Notes: a model not told the origin generated them from the letters alone. DNA of 45,311 nt from Saccoglossus kowalevskii (GCF_000003605.2 NW_003124900.1:94925-140235); one strand, 5' to 3'. Shown: positions 29,441-41,704, counted from the stretch's first letter. Translations and numbers: made by a program.

Positions 29441-31094
29441 TGTAGTGATTTTGCGTGATTTTAGTCACGCTTGCCGTGAGTTTCGCCAGCGCGCTCAGCT
29501 TCGCGTTTCGAGACATTCAATCTACTGTTGCGCAGTTCGTCTCTCTAAAGAATCGGAGAGTCACAACTTTGCCGTAGAACGGCATCACTGACTTTTCAGT
29601 TTGTTACTAGATTGTCAACAGTCGGTCGTGCCTAATACTCATCTATTATTATCTATAAATGTCGCGGTATAAATGTACTAGGCGTGAATAAATTGCAAAC
29701 GCCGGGTAGGAAGTAAGGAGTGCCGTTAAGTCCCTCGCATGAAATGCTTCACATTTCCCATCTAGATCATGTCTAGGATACACAATTACATTAGGCCCGG
29801 GGACTGTCGACAGTCTAGTTTGTTACGTATTTTTTGTGTTTTGAAAGTATATGTACTTATGTGAAATGTATTTGTTAACACAGAATGTTGTTGACATAAG
29901 TCTACGTTCAACCAGTAGTTCCGGAGTGCAGCTCCTTCCAGTGTTCTAATGCGACCTGTGACACTGTGTCGTTTACATCTGTGTCGCTGGGATTTTTTTT
30001 AAAGACATCGGTATAATAATACATAATAATAATAATAATTTTCACGCCAATAGAGGTGGACAAAAACAATCTTCTTGTTCATGTTTGACTGTGTTGTTAA
30101 AAGATATGAATGGACCACGCGCGGATTTAGGGGGAGACGCGCCCCTTCAGCCCGCAAAAGAAATTGACAAATCAATTGAGAAACCCAGCCCACCGGAGGT
30201 GCGCGTACGTTGACTTCGGGAACAGTTTTGAAAGTGAATATCTGGTACGAAATGGCTCGTGTGCTAGAAATATGACCTGAATTGCTTGGTATTTAGTTGC
30301 ACAGAACTGTTGCTCAGGCTCTGAGATTACATACAGATTAAGCTAGCATGTTATTTGATCAATTTGTGCCAATTCAAATAATGTGAAAGATGAATTTTTG
30401 ATTTGTTTGTGTGTATGAATATTATTACACATATATTACACTTGAAAGCATGGGTCTCATGGTTACATACCATATACCATATATACCATATATACCATAT
30501 ATGGTTACATACCATATATGGTTACATACCATATATGGTTACATACCATATAGCTTTAGAGTATTGTCCTAAAATATACATCTATATAACTGCTTTAACT
30601 TTTTTCTATAATAGTACACTGTATACAAATCAAATTTCTTGACTGTGCCTTGAGAAAAAATTCTGAAGAAAATTAAGAGCTAGAGGCTGATGTGTACTTT
30701 ATTAAAACTGCTTGCATCTACATGTATATGTAACTATATTCACGAACTTTAAAATATATAAAGGTATATCTATTAAATTCACATACTGTAGGCTGTGTTA
30801 TACATGCACGTGATAGACACTACTTACATATTCATATGTGTAATTTGCATAATGGATTCTGATTGCACCTTGGGTCATCTTTGCGACTCGTCATAAGGCT
30901 AATTTACATATCCGCTCATGCACCAGTGTGTTAATTTACATGACAAATTCAGAGTATTAGTGAATGTAGATTGTGGCACATGAAGTAAAACCTTGTTGTT
31001 CATGAACCAGGAGGCGGAAAAGAAAGCAAGGATACGTGTCGCTATGGTTGATTCTGTTATCTATTTTGAATGTTTTGACAGTATATCTCCATAT
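29441..31094. other. Non-coding spacer with partial repeats
   Basis: 29440-29850 is somewhat G+C-richer with no coding exon. The stretch at 29938-30020 (TAATGCGACCTGTGACAC... TCGGTATAATAATAC) resembles 31283-31320 and 31555-31575, so an unnamed dispersed repeat is likely present in both places. (AAT)n lies near 30020-30040. Nothing else stands out apart from the tandem array at 30461-30553. Confidence 0.4.
30461..30553. repeat. 17-bp tandem repeat rich in CCATATATGG palindromes
   Basis: GGTTACATACCATATAT repeats at 17-base steps (30503, 30520, 30537) after a stretch of shorter ATACCATAT units. The junctions create CCATATATGG, which fits the CArG-box pattern CC(A/T)6GG bound by SRF-type MADS factors. 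Confidence 0.85.
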
Positions 31095-31276
31095 TACTGT
31101 AAAATACTTTATTTTAGCTGGAATTAATTTTTGCTGAAAATATTTTTTGGGTGTTATGTATGGACTTTATTTGTACTGATTTGTGATGAGTTGAATGTAA
31201 AATATCGAAAAAAAGTTACTAGTATATTAGAATGATTTTATCTGACCTTGAATCGTCCTTCACCGAAAATAGCAGT
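31095..31276 (-). mobile_element. Foldback MITE, copy 3, right end decayed
   Basis: It starts TACTGTAAAATACTTTATTT and continues GCTGGAATTAATTTTTGCTG, as in the pair at 1841-2312. The interior GATGAGTTGAATGTAAAATA has the orientation of copy 2. The right end keeps CACCGAAAATAGCAG but lacks the final AAAGTATTTTACAGTA. Confidence 0.75.
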
Positions 31277-32502
31277 GTTGTAATGCGACCTGGGGCACCA
31301 TGTGGTGTACATCTATATGACCCAAGGCACACGGAGTGGCACCAGGTGTGTAATTCTTTGTCAGGCTGAAGCTGCTGAAATTAAGTTTCTAGAATCATGA
31401 CGGTGAAAAAGGCGTCCGTGATAAAACTCCACATAAAATAAATTCCAATCTCTTTATTGGTCTCTTTCAATTTGTATATGGATGTTCACACATGCATTCA
31501 GCCATACGATGATAACCAGGGAGATTGCTATACACGATTGAGTGCCACAATTCTTTTTTTAAGATATATTCGGTATAATACAAATGTTCAACCCCAATCC
31601 AGTGGACGGACAGTTTTACTGACTCTCAGAGCTCATTGTCAACCAGGGCGAGCTTTTCGGCTCTCTAAAACTACATGCCCACCTCTATTGAGGTGATCAG
31701 GTTATCATGGTAAGATTACATTTGGATCACAGCAAATTCCAAATTGCGTTGGATCATGTCTCAGTAATATGGTTCCCTTGGTTGAGTTTTGAAATCATGA
31801 TTGAACAGTGTACTTTAAATCCAGGGGATATGTTCGAGTAAACAGACATCCCCGTCTTATATTATCTAGAACACTAACAATGCGTATCCTACTTAATGAC
31901 GATGGATGAGATAATTACCTGTGATTATAAGTTGAATAGCGGGTAATCCGTTTGCATCGTCAAAAAGTACAAATTCAATCACATATTATTCCAAGCTATA
32001 GCCTAGCCTAGCCTACATCATATGTATCATAGAACTGTCTAGCCATGAAATCAGGGTAACCGTTGATTTGTTCTTTTGGAGGTACGAGAAGAGAAGAAAG
32101 TGTTTAAAAGTGATTGAGGGTATCATCTAGTGGTTTGCTGAAGAACACCATTCAACAAGATGCCAATGAGAGCATTGGCATGGCCCATGGTAGTCAATCC
32201 CGGGACTGAGTGGCAGAAAAACTACTCCCTGTCCAGCGCATTCGGTGTTTGCTCGTGTAACACAGCTATATTTGCCCCAATAGTCAAAGCGTTCAGATGA
32301 AGTCATTGCTCTGCAAATAACCTTCAATGAAAATTGATGTTTATGTGTTAATGCAATGCCCACATGTTACCAAATTCCACTTAAGGAGTAAACACATATA
32401 TTTATATGTGCATGCAATCCGGCGTAAGTCTGTGTGGTAATAAAATATTTAATTAGTTGTTTTTTTTTTCAATGGAAAGTTCAGATTTTATGTCCCGTCT
32501 GT
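31277..32502. other. Non-coding spacer
   Basis: It contains pieces of the dispersed repeat noted at 29938 and a segment (32262-32480) that is paralogous to 33812-34005: both have CATRTGTTACCAAATTCC, then AAACACAYATAT and TAATTAGTT in the same order. No supportable coding exon. The 78-codon minus-strand frame at 32363-32127 has no recognisable domain. Confidence 0.45.
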
Positions 32503-33165
32503 TGTCACTACTATCAGGGAGAATTCTCTTCTCTCGGGGTTCTCCACACTTGCCTGGGGGGAAACTCGTCTCGTCTCTATATCCTGTCCCCTTGAGGTAC
32601 GGGATCGGGAAAGTCACTTAAGCTTTACAGTCAAATAAGACACACACAATGAAATACGTTTCAGCTCTCGTCTTAGTCGGTCAATCGAGCACTCTATAAG
32701 ACACAGCGCCCTGAGGAAAAGTCCCCAAGACTATCGCAAGGCTGACCCAAGACTCTCATAGACTGCGTCAACACTCGCCCCAAGGCTCTCCAGGACTGCG
32801 TCTGTCCTGCTGTACTCCCCAAGACCAACTCAAACTCTCTTTATTCATTTTCAAAACTCTAACCAATTACAAAACAGTAAAAAGACTCTAGGGCGTAACC
32901 TTCAATCATAAAGCCAATCACACTAAGCACTGAATACGTCATATCTTTTGATTAATCGTTCACTACATTAATAACTACGGATACCAACTGTCAGAATTAG
33001 TAGTCAGAATAGCGACGGTTATCTCGTAATTAGTTCAAAATCACTGAGCCAAGTTCCGTCCAAAACTTCAAATAGGCCTAAACGATGACAGACATAACAC
33101 AGCAATTCGCTAATAATCAGCTAATTAAGTCGGTTAACAGATACGCAAAAACAAATTCATGACAC
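32503..33165 (-). mobile_element. Possible solo LTR, minus orientation
   Basis: On the minus strand the segment starts TGTCATGAATTTG (33165) and runs to CCCTGATA near 32503. GTAG lies just outside both ends, a possible 4-base target duplication. Inside are GAATAAAGAGAG (32835-32850) as a polyadenylation-type signal, a G+C-rich part with repeated GACTGCGTC words, and no open frame. LTRs normally end in CA, which this end does not, so the boundary may be misplaced. It is flanked by two copies of a diverged local duplication. Confidence 0.35.
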
Positions 33166-34887
33166 TACATTGTAACTCTTCACTCAACTCATGACCAAAG
33201 AAGACTTTTTTACGAATAAAAAATTGTGATGAAATGGCAAACTGCAAAAGAGAACGTACTGAACTTAGTAAAGCTATGATTTGTTTCTTGCTTCTATGCA
33301 TATGCATATGTAATACAGACTCGGGAATAGGAAATGAACTGGGAAATGTATACCTTTTGTGGAATATGTGATATTACTGTGATAATGTGGAAAATTGATG
33401 ATGGTAAAATTAAAAACAAACAAACATCTTTTTGTCCCCATGCTTCCAATAGCTGGTCAGATGTAGGTTTCACCTGTTGACCACTCACTTCAAACGCTTC
33501 ATTAGCAGATTCAACACTAATTGGTTTTAAATGTTGGCTACTCATTCCTCATGATTCAATTGCTAATTCGATGTAGGTTTCACCCTTTGACCACTCACTC
33601 CATATGCTTTCATAGCTGAAGCACGTGCCAATCTTTCTGTTGGTATATTCTTATTATGAAGTGAAAACAGAACATCAAATATATTATTGAATCCCATATT
33701 ATTTTTCTCGGCACATTTAACGCCCATATTTCACCTTCAAAAGTTCCCATTAGATGCATATATCGGAAAATGCAAAATATCAAATGAGGCAACACGTAGA
33801 CGTAACTAGACCATAATAGTCAATGCGTTCATTGCTCCGTGGATAGCACCAAATATAAATTGTTGTTTCTAAATTGTGCATATGTTACCAAATTCCTTTT
33901 ATGTAATAAACACACATATATTCCCGTGTACATGCAACACCTGCCACGTGTGTGTTGATAAAGCACACTAATTAGTTAAGTGTTCTATTCAACTGAAAGA
34001 TCAAGGATTTGAGTTTCAGGTGTCGTCGCTAAAATGTATCTCTTCATTCATATCAAGACCTTTTTTTAGAAAACAAAAATGCGTTGGTTGTAGAAACAAG
34101 TATGATGAGATGACAAGCTGTATGTGCTGCAAAGTAGTACTTAGTATTTTGTATAGTATGGCAACATGCGTAACATTAGTAAATGTGAACATGACTACTT
34201 CTATTTACGCTATTTTACATGACAAGTAACAATTATAATATCTGGTTGCTTAACCCGTTTGGACACCATGATGCCTCCTGCCAAAATGTCCGTGCAACAT
34301 GTTGTTACAATTTTTGAAAATAAAAGATAAAGAAAAATAATCAATGACTATTTTGTGAATTGTTAAATATGTAACATATATGTTAATTGTTTCAATTTCA
34401 TATTCCTATAATAGATAATTTGGGGCATTGTATATTAAAAACGTCGTCCCAGCAACCTTGTATTACGTTAATATTGTCCTATATTGTTTTTGAAACTTGA
34501 AAGCATACAGGTTCTGATGGCAGATCTTAATTATATTACACTCACAATGTTAACCTGTACTCAAAGTATATTTTAACTGAATACATGACAATGTTTGTTG
34601 TTACTTGAAAACGTCATATGCTAATATGTTTGTACAATAAAAGGAAGGAAAAAATTGCATTTTCATAATCAGAGGTTTTTTTTGATAATAAATAGACTGA
34701 CACAAAACATAAAATTTTGGATAATTCATAGCAGTGTAGAAACATCAAATAATTATCGTTTGGCCTACAGCTGTGGAAAAAGGACGTGCTTTTCCACCAA
34801 TCAGATTGAATCAATGTGCATAAAACTACAAGAAATTCTTGCATCAAATCATCTTCATCGTCAAAGTGTGAAGTGAAAAACCAAACC
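33166..34887. other. Spacer upstream of the vWD gene, with small duplications
   Basis: A 45-base block (GATGTAGGTTTCACC, then TTGACCACTCACT) occurs at 33459 and 33570. On the minus strand it reads SGQQVKPTS and SGQRVKPTS in otherwise different contexts, with no splice support. 33812-34005 duplicates 32262-32480. The core promoter of the next gene may include CATAAAACTAC near 34819, about 70 bases before the ATG. Confidence 0.45.
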
Positions 34888-37800
34888 ATGAAGTGTAATA
34901 CGAAGATATTCGCAGCAGTGCTCTTAGCGGTGAGTTTTCACTTTTCACTTCTTAATATCTTCGTATTCCCTATACAATTACATTTCACTATTGTACAATA
35001 GGAATAGCTTATACATGTGTTACTGTGTGTTTATATAGGGTCTATTCATTCCGAGTTAATATCATCACACGAGAGTAAATACTTCAATTTTATATGTTGA
35101 ATAAATAATATGTTCATATCATATAAAACGGTTTACCGATTCGGAAGTGTTAACTATTCAACAGTCAGTCCAAGTAGTAGATCGTTCTTGATAGCAAAAA
35201 CAAAAATATCACATTATCAAATCATACATCGTTTTCCTATTACACGAACTCGATATATTGTACCAGAACAATTTAGACCCAATCACGTTTTGCAGTGACA
35301 CTTTCATAATTCGAGTTGCTCTTGAAATATGGTTTTGCTGATATACACCTATATGCTGATATATACCTAACATTGTACATGCAATTTTTTCCATTTTGCA
35401 CACAAATCATATTTACCTGTGGACAAGGTGTCCATATTCACATTTTCAAAATAATGGGAATCTAATAACAAATAATAGTTGAACGTAACAGTGTGCCTGA
35501 TTTATGGCAGCAAGAAGAGAACATTTTTGTGGTATATTTTATACATAATTTATTAACATATCCTCTTTGGTATGACATTTTTCTCTTAACAGGATTAATG
35601 TGTTTAATATTAATGTGCGCATCACCACTGGTCAATGAATTATAACATTTCTAAATATTTTGTTGTAACATTGCAGCAAATCTTTTATGTTCAGTAGTCA
35701 CTACATTTTTTGTCTTTTTTTTTACTTTGAATGTATCTTACTTGGACTTGGTGCTGAATCTGCGACACTATGGCCATATGTCCTAAATTAGCACCGACGA
35801 TTCACAAGAATTAGAGATGTGAATGTGTCCGGATTTTAAAAAAAAATGCTTTATTATGGAACAATAGCACAAGTTGACTGATAAACACTTCTCTGTTTAC
35901 GTTTAAAAACAGGTTCTTAAAACCGTCAAAACACGTTTACATTTAAGCAAATTTCAGATGATATTACTGTAGTGTAGTCTTTTGAAATCCCGGGCTTATT
36001 AATTTTGACAATGTCCAGCAATTAGTCTGTCACGTGACGTGTACGTATATGCAAATAAGTGCCCAGTATATGCAAATGAGTTCCTCTATACTCCATACTT
36101 TCAAACAATATAACGGAAATGATGGTTTTGACTGAGATATTCAAAAGTGCCACAATACCTTTCTCGCTACCTTAAACAACGACCTTCTAACATTTTGATG
36201 TGCTCGTAACATGACTTACACGACATTGTATCATGACATGGTACCAACGGGACATGTGTCCAAAACAGCACATACACATATAAGAACTTAACAGTTTTAG
36301 ATGAAATAGTTAAAATAAATGATTAACCTTGATGTACTAAGTAACTACAGCAACAACAAAAATTTGACTGTCACTATCCCCGTAGTAAAATATTGTAAAA
36401 CATTTTATTTCTAATTGCTAGTTGAATGCCATGTTCATAAACTAGTCAACCGAAGTGTCATTACCATGTGGGTAAGATGTCACACGAAGATTTTTCGTGT
36501 TCACCATAGTCACCAACAGCACCACAACTGAATTCTATGATCGAATTGAACTTTCTAAGACAATGTAATTGATTCTCTTCGCAGATCGTGTGGCAGACAA
36601 CTGCAAAGATTGTCAAACGTGCTGATGGAAATCCACATGACCTTATGGTTCCAGGTCAGGGAATGGGTGAGTACAAACATGCTGCCAACGTAAATCATAT
36701 AACAACTTCGTTTTAGTCTTGGTAATTTCAAAACGATAAATTATTATACAGTTTTATCAGGAATGTTTTCAAATCAGTTCAAAATGGTTTCTATAAAAAT
36801 TAGAAATATAACTAAATACATTTAATTGTCGATTGAGCTAATTACAATTTATTACCAAGGTTTATTTCTCACGGCTCATTTATGATATTTTGTTTTGCAG
36901 CGAATCAATGCTTACAATGCAAACTTTCTGAAAAACTGAGCCTAGCGGAATGTTTGATGAAACCAGATTCTGATCAAAACAAATATGAAGACTGCAAATC
37001 TTCACGTGTAAGTAACATATGATTTCGTTGATATGGCAACAATTATGCGGAACCAATAGACGACAAGAGACGACACACCAATGCAGTGACGCTGGGTGTA
37101 TGGTATGAGATAGGGAAAAAATAGAGGAATACTTTGTCGATTTATTTGTGTGATACATATGTCAGATTTGGAAACGTCAACCGAATTTATTTTACCTCCC
37201 TTCTTCCACTAGCTAGAGGGCATGTACGAATATATGACACAATTAAAGCGGGGGTGTCGTCACCTGCGCATGCGTCAGATGGCCATAGCGTGTTATTGTT
37301 TACAAACAAGCGTCTACCCATGAGCCTTTGAGTTTTTAGCGTGTGTTGTTATCATCGCTTGGGACTCAATTCCCGCACGTGCGCAGGCGAGGACCCTCCC
37401 ACTTTAACTACTAGTATTCAACTTATACGTTTATATATGTGTTTGTTGCAGCCAGAGTGTATGACTCAACTGTGGAACTGGAATAAAAAACTGGTATTTG
37501 CTTCAGAGTGTCAACAGATCGAGGCAAGTTGAATAATAACCTAGACGAAACCTTATTCATACGATAAAAGTTGATAATTTGCGCTAAAGTTATTCACAAT
37601 AATAACGTCCTTGTGTATTGTATTGTATTGTCTAGGCATGTATTGAAGAAAGTTTAAATGAACCCTGGCACAACACTTGCGACACTCCACCTATATCGGT
37701 ATCAACAAAGTGCAGATATTGCTGCAATGCAGCCAACATTACGCAAGGATACTATTGCCCACCACCATCAAGTAATGTACATTAGCTTGCAAATTAAATT

Positions 37801-39003
37801 TCCATGTGCCTGTTAGTTTTTACATATTAATGATATCCTGATTATGAAATTAAACAGCATTTGCATCTGCTTTGTGTAATACTATTTCAAATCACAGTAG
37901 ATGACTTGCATTATATTGACCTGAATACGTTTCTTTTAATAATTCTCCACTAGATCCTATGCTTTGCAAAGTTTGGGGTGATCCACGCTTCAGCACCTTT
38001 GATGGTTACAAGTACCATGAAGGAGGAGACTGTGATTTCTATACATTGTTGAAGATGGATGGTGGAAATCATGATATACTTGTTCAAGTAACCGAGTCTG
38101 AACACAGTGGTCATTATCGTGTAGAGACAATGAAAATCACCCAAGCAGGCCAGACATTGAATGTTGGTACAAACAACCATGATGGAACAGATGTAGTGTT
38201 CACAGTAAGGAATTCGTTCTTTCTATCAATTCAACCACCATCTAACGATCCAATAAATCAATCAATCAACACAACCTTCATTTTTTAGTCATGTCTAGTT
38301 TGATGTGGTGACTCTTTTCTTTTTCTTGTTTCCTCAAAGTTGCCGGGTTACACCATAAATGTTGCCGATTTCCCTGCAATCTATGGTCAGTTCAATATAG
38401 GCAAGATAGGTGACGATTACAATATCTATATTGACACCGACTTGGATGGTTATTATGATCTTCTCATCACCTGGGGTTTCAGAAGGGTGGAACTTCAACT
38501 CACACAGCGCTTCGTTGGAGATTTCCCTGTGGAAGGCCTGTGTGGCAATGCTGATGGAGACTCAGAAAATGAATTGATAATGCCAAATGGTGCGACTACA
38601 GCCGATCATGGTGAATTCCATAGTAGCTGGGGTACTGGGTGAGTACTGCTGCAATCATTCCATTCCCATCCCTTCCAGTGGGAGTACTGATATTACATTA
38701 ATGCACACGCTCTTCCATCACTGGGGCATTGGCTGAGCATAGATGCCGTACTCCTACTCGTATATGTTGTTTACTCGTACCAATAAATATTCAGGATGTA
38801 ATGAAAAGATACATGTAAAGTAGATCCCATCACTTTATTAACGTAAATTGAAAGATTTTAGTTGCGTATGGTAATAAAAGATGGTAAACTAAATATCGAT
38901 TAATTTAAAGCATATTTATTTACTGCTTATCCTACCACACCTTGTATAATGCATAACCATATTCTTTATTTGCAGTTGTCCAGCTGTCTCATTTTACAAG
39001 TAA
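34888..39003 (+). CDS. Secreted protein with Cys-rich N-terminal domain and a von Willebrand factor D domain (8 exons, 338 aa)
   Basis: Exons 34888-34929, 36585-36666, 36901-37007, 37452-37523, 37636-37771, 37954-38204, 38340-38638 and 38976-39003 join in frame (1017 bases, one stop). Seven introns end in AG; six start GT and intron 4 starts GC (GAG|GCAAGT). Residues 1-21 form a signal peptide split by intron 1, ending QTTA, then a basic KIVKR. Residues 45-143 carry many Cys (CLQC, CRYCCN), spaced somewhat like a Ly6/three-finger fold. From about 151 a vWD domain starts (CKVWGDPRFSTFDGYKY, GGDCDFYTLL) and runs to GLCGNADGDSENEL, with an Asp-rich DTDLDGYYD loop that may bind calcium. vWD domains act extracellularly in multimeric or matrix proteins. 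No C8 or TIL module follows, so this is a minimal single-D protein. An ATTAAA at 39111 could be its polyadenylation signal. Confidence 0.92.
34930..36584 (+). other. Intron 1 (1.65 kb) of the vWD gene
   Basis: Donor GCG|GTGAGT and acceptor CTCTTCGCAG. It contains two ATGCAAA octamer-like sites near 36048 and 36069 close to CACGTGACGTG (36031-36041), a cluster that may be regulatory. Short open frames (60-64 codons) are not exon-like. Confidence 0.6.
37243..37407. mobile_element. TTAA-type MITE in intron 3 of the vWD gene
   Basis: TTAA at 37243-37246 and 37404-37407 bracket inverted ends AAGCGGGGG and CCTCCCACTT. The interior CGTCTACCCATGAGCCTTTG matches the shorter copy at 17308-17434 in inverse orientation. 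TTAA duplications are characteristic of piggyBac-type elements. Its right end lies 44 bases before the exon 4 acceptor, so branch-point choice could be affected. It is G+C-richer than the intron around it. Confidence 0.75.
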
Positions 39004-40189
39004 AATAAGCCGAATTCAACTATATCTGACGAAACATATATAACTGCAAAGTGGTGAAGGGGGAGAAAAGTAAATTTGTTTCTATTGCTAAGTGCAGTAA
39101 TATCATAATAATTAAAAGTCATTAGAAAATCGACCCACATTTTGCTCACATGTGGTTGTTTCATTGAATGGAAATGTATGTGGCTGAATTGTGTGTGTGG
39201 ATAGTGTGAAATACATGCACACATACACGCACGTGTAATGAAATGTCTGCAACTACGGTGAGGTAAACGAGTATTTGGTTGATGTTCACCTCAATAACTT
39301 AATGTACATACCTGCTAACACTGGGCTGCAATTAACAAATTCACAGTTATTAACATATTATCGCTGATAATTATATAATATAATAGCTGATCATATACAT
39401 TTGATAATATTATAGGGCTAAACCAGAGGTAGTATATACTAAGCGCAAATGAAGATCCTAAGCCCACGATGTCTAAAGCAGTATTTTGCAAAAATTGTCA
39501 TCACAGACAATAGAATTATGTTTTCTAGCATACGTTTTGTGTTTTATGGAACATAAATATTGATATTTTTGTTCTCGAATAACGCTTTTTTGTCGATCGC
39601 CCATGTTCATGTATACCTACAGTGACAAGGTGCTTTGCTGTATGTGTTATATGTTCGTAATCTGCCTGTACTTATATTGACTTTATAATAACAATAACAC
39701 ATAAGACAACATGTTCATCAATTTTTAGCGAAGCATAGTGAGTGTGGTGGGGTAGGTAGTGCCATGATCGATTCCTGCGTTGCATGCTGTATTACTGTCT
39801 GTTTGTTTGCTTGTGCAATTTATTTATTTCACTATATATCTGAGGAATTGGACAAAGTAACTCTAACTAATTAAATTCGAATTTAAAATGTGTTTATTTG
39901 AGGAATGGGTACAAAAATGTACGAACTTTCTTTTCATAGAATTACATGGATAAATGATACAGAGGGATATGAATTATTATTATAAATATTAGCCAGATTT
40001 TTTTATCCAGATATTTAATTGTCAAAATGTAGCAGTGTGAAGTGGGCACTTGCATCAGGTTGACATCGTATTAGCATTTGATTAGCATCCTATTTAAAAT
40101 ATGCAAACAATAAGTTAATTTGATGATGCTATGCCGGGATGCTATGGTAATTCTTGGATTATGTTACTCCAATTCATTGCCAATAACAT
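39004..40189. other. Non-coding spacer between the vWD gene and the retrotransposon
   Basis: AT-rich. No exon, RNA gene or organised repeat was seen beyond the probable 3' UTR of the vWD gene (39004 to about 39140). Confidence 0.5.
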
Positions 40190-40408
40190 ACCAATCTGAT
40201 TCCAATGCCAATCTAATTCCAATGCCAACCTGATTCCAATGCCAATCTAATTCCAATGCCAATCTAATTCTAATGCCAATCTAATTCCAATACCAATCTA
40301 ATTCCAATGCCAATCTAATTCCAATGTCAACCTGATTCCAATGCCAATCTAATTCCAATGCCAATCTGATTCCGATGCCAATCTGATTCCGATGCCAGTC
40401 TGATTCCA
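40190..40408. repeat. 17-bp minisatellite CCAATCTRATTCCAATG
   Basis: About 13 head-to-tail units with period 17 (CTAATTCC at 40213 and again at 40247, two units later). Variation is mostly A/G in CTRATT and T/C in AATC/AACC. The last unit runs directly into the gag-like frame of the retrotransposon at 40410, with no sequence in between. Confidence 0.92.
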
Positions 40409-40409
40409 G

Positions 40410-41644
40410 GACAAAAAAGATTTGCTGGAGGCTCTTCATCAAGAAAACGAACAACTGCAAATTGAATTACAAATCAAGGCAGAAATGGCCAAAAACGAAG
40501 CTCTCAAAAGCAAAGCCAAAAAAACACACAGTTCTGAATCCAAACATTGTTGATATCAAAAAAGACAGTAGTGTAAAGAAAAAAGTGCACGAAGCGAAGA
40601 AAAAGTTGCAAATAGTAGAAACCGATAGCTCAACTGATTCTGAATCTGAGCAGTCTACAACATCATTCTCAGATTCCAACGGTGATACCAGAACCACCGA
40701 TACGAAGGGTAGGAAACTAGCTTATGATGTATTTCACCCTAAAATAAAGAAAAAGAAGCCAAAATCAGGTGCTGCAAGAAAGTCGACTGACCAAGTGTTG
40801 TACATAGTTCCATGGCACCATAAGTTTACAAGTAAACTGGCTACACATGGTTCAAATACAGATGAGTTGCCATACAACCAACTGACCCTCCCAGCATTGA
40901 CAAGGGGCGAAATTTACATCATCTTTCACAAAGAGCCTGAACAATACAAGCAGCTACGAGCCAGCCACCTTACTGACTTACTGCACTTGTGTGAGTTGTA
41001 TCCTTGGAGCGAAGTCCGCAGTTACCATGCCGAAGTACTGAAGGAAATAGAGAGAGGTTTACAAGGATGGAACGGTGACTTTTCGCATATTAAGGCAAGA
41101 TGTCTCTTTACTAGGCAGACTAGCAGCATATTAGATAAGACACGCTACTGTGGAAACTTCTAAAAGGGGTAGTGCAGGCATAGGAGTGATCATCAAAACC
41201 AGGCTGGTGAGACAGAGTACCATAGTAGTCGCCCGTGTTTGTTCATACGCAAGGTCAAGGCCACACATTCAGCCAAGGACTGCCCACACAAACCAAACCG
41301 ATACCTCAATTGTATTACCCCCTCACAAACATTTTGTCCCCGCGTTGGACTCGGTCTCCCAGGACCACACAAATGCATCACTTCACAATCGTGTTCCTGC
41401 AATGGACAGCACCACTGAAGAGCAAAACATGGTTACCTCGTATGGAGCATGTATCCCCTCGATGGATACCAACACCGTTGTCTCACATAGCAGTAAAACA
41501 CCGGACCAATTTATTGCGCACTACAACCAAAATACCCACAAGGACACAGGTGATGATATCGTAGGGTCTAACAAGGTTACGCCAAATCGTTTTAACTACC
41601 TATTATACACTGTACAAAACATTAAGAAAAACACCATTATTTAA
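40410..41644 (+). pseudogene. gag-like gene of the retrotransposon, frameshifted
   Basis: The first part (40410-40553) is a Gln/Glu/Lys-rich coiled-coil segment (LLEALHQENEQLQIELQ) in one frame. After an A7 run near 40518 the frame moves to 40462-41163, which contains a Ser/Asp-rich linker and the conserved-looking LYPWSEVRSYHAEVLKEIE block. The frame shifts again around 41160. Downstream text in a third frame has a Cys/His cluster (AKDCPHKPNRYLNC) resembling a retroelement nucleic-acid-binding knuckle. The start of the gene is missing at the minisatellite boundary. Identification rests on context and these motifs. Confidence 0.7.
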
Positions 41645-41704
41645 CCAACACCAGCATTATCGAACCACCAACTATGAGCTGGCCACCAACATCCACATTG
41701 AATC

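Noticed and set aside
33294-33545. 83-codon minus-strand frame with SGQQVKPTS, partly repeated at 33570
   Set aside because: The similarity is a short local duplication. The second copy hits a stop at once, and no splice sites in matching phase are seen.
34816-35001. Upstream-extended start for the vWD gene
   Set aside because: The frame is open upstream of 34888 but holds no ATG there. Met at 34888 gives a typical signal peptide, and the frame past 34929 is intron.
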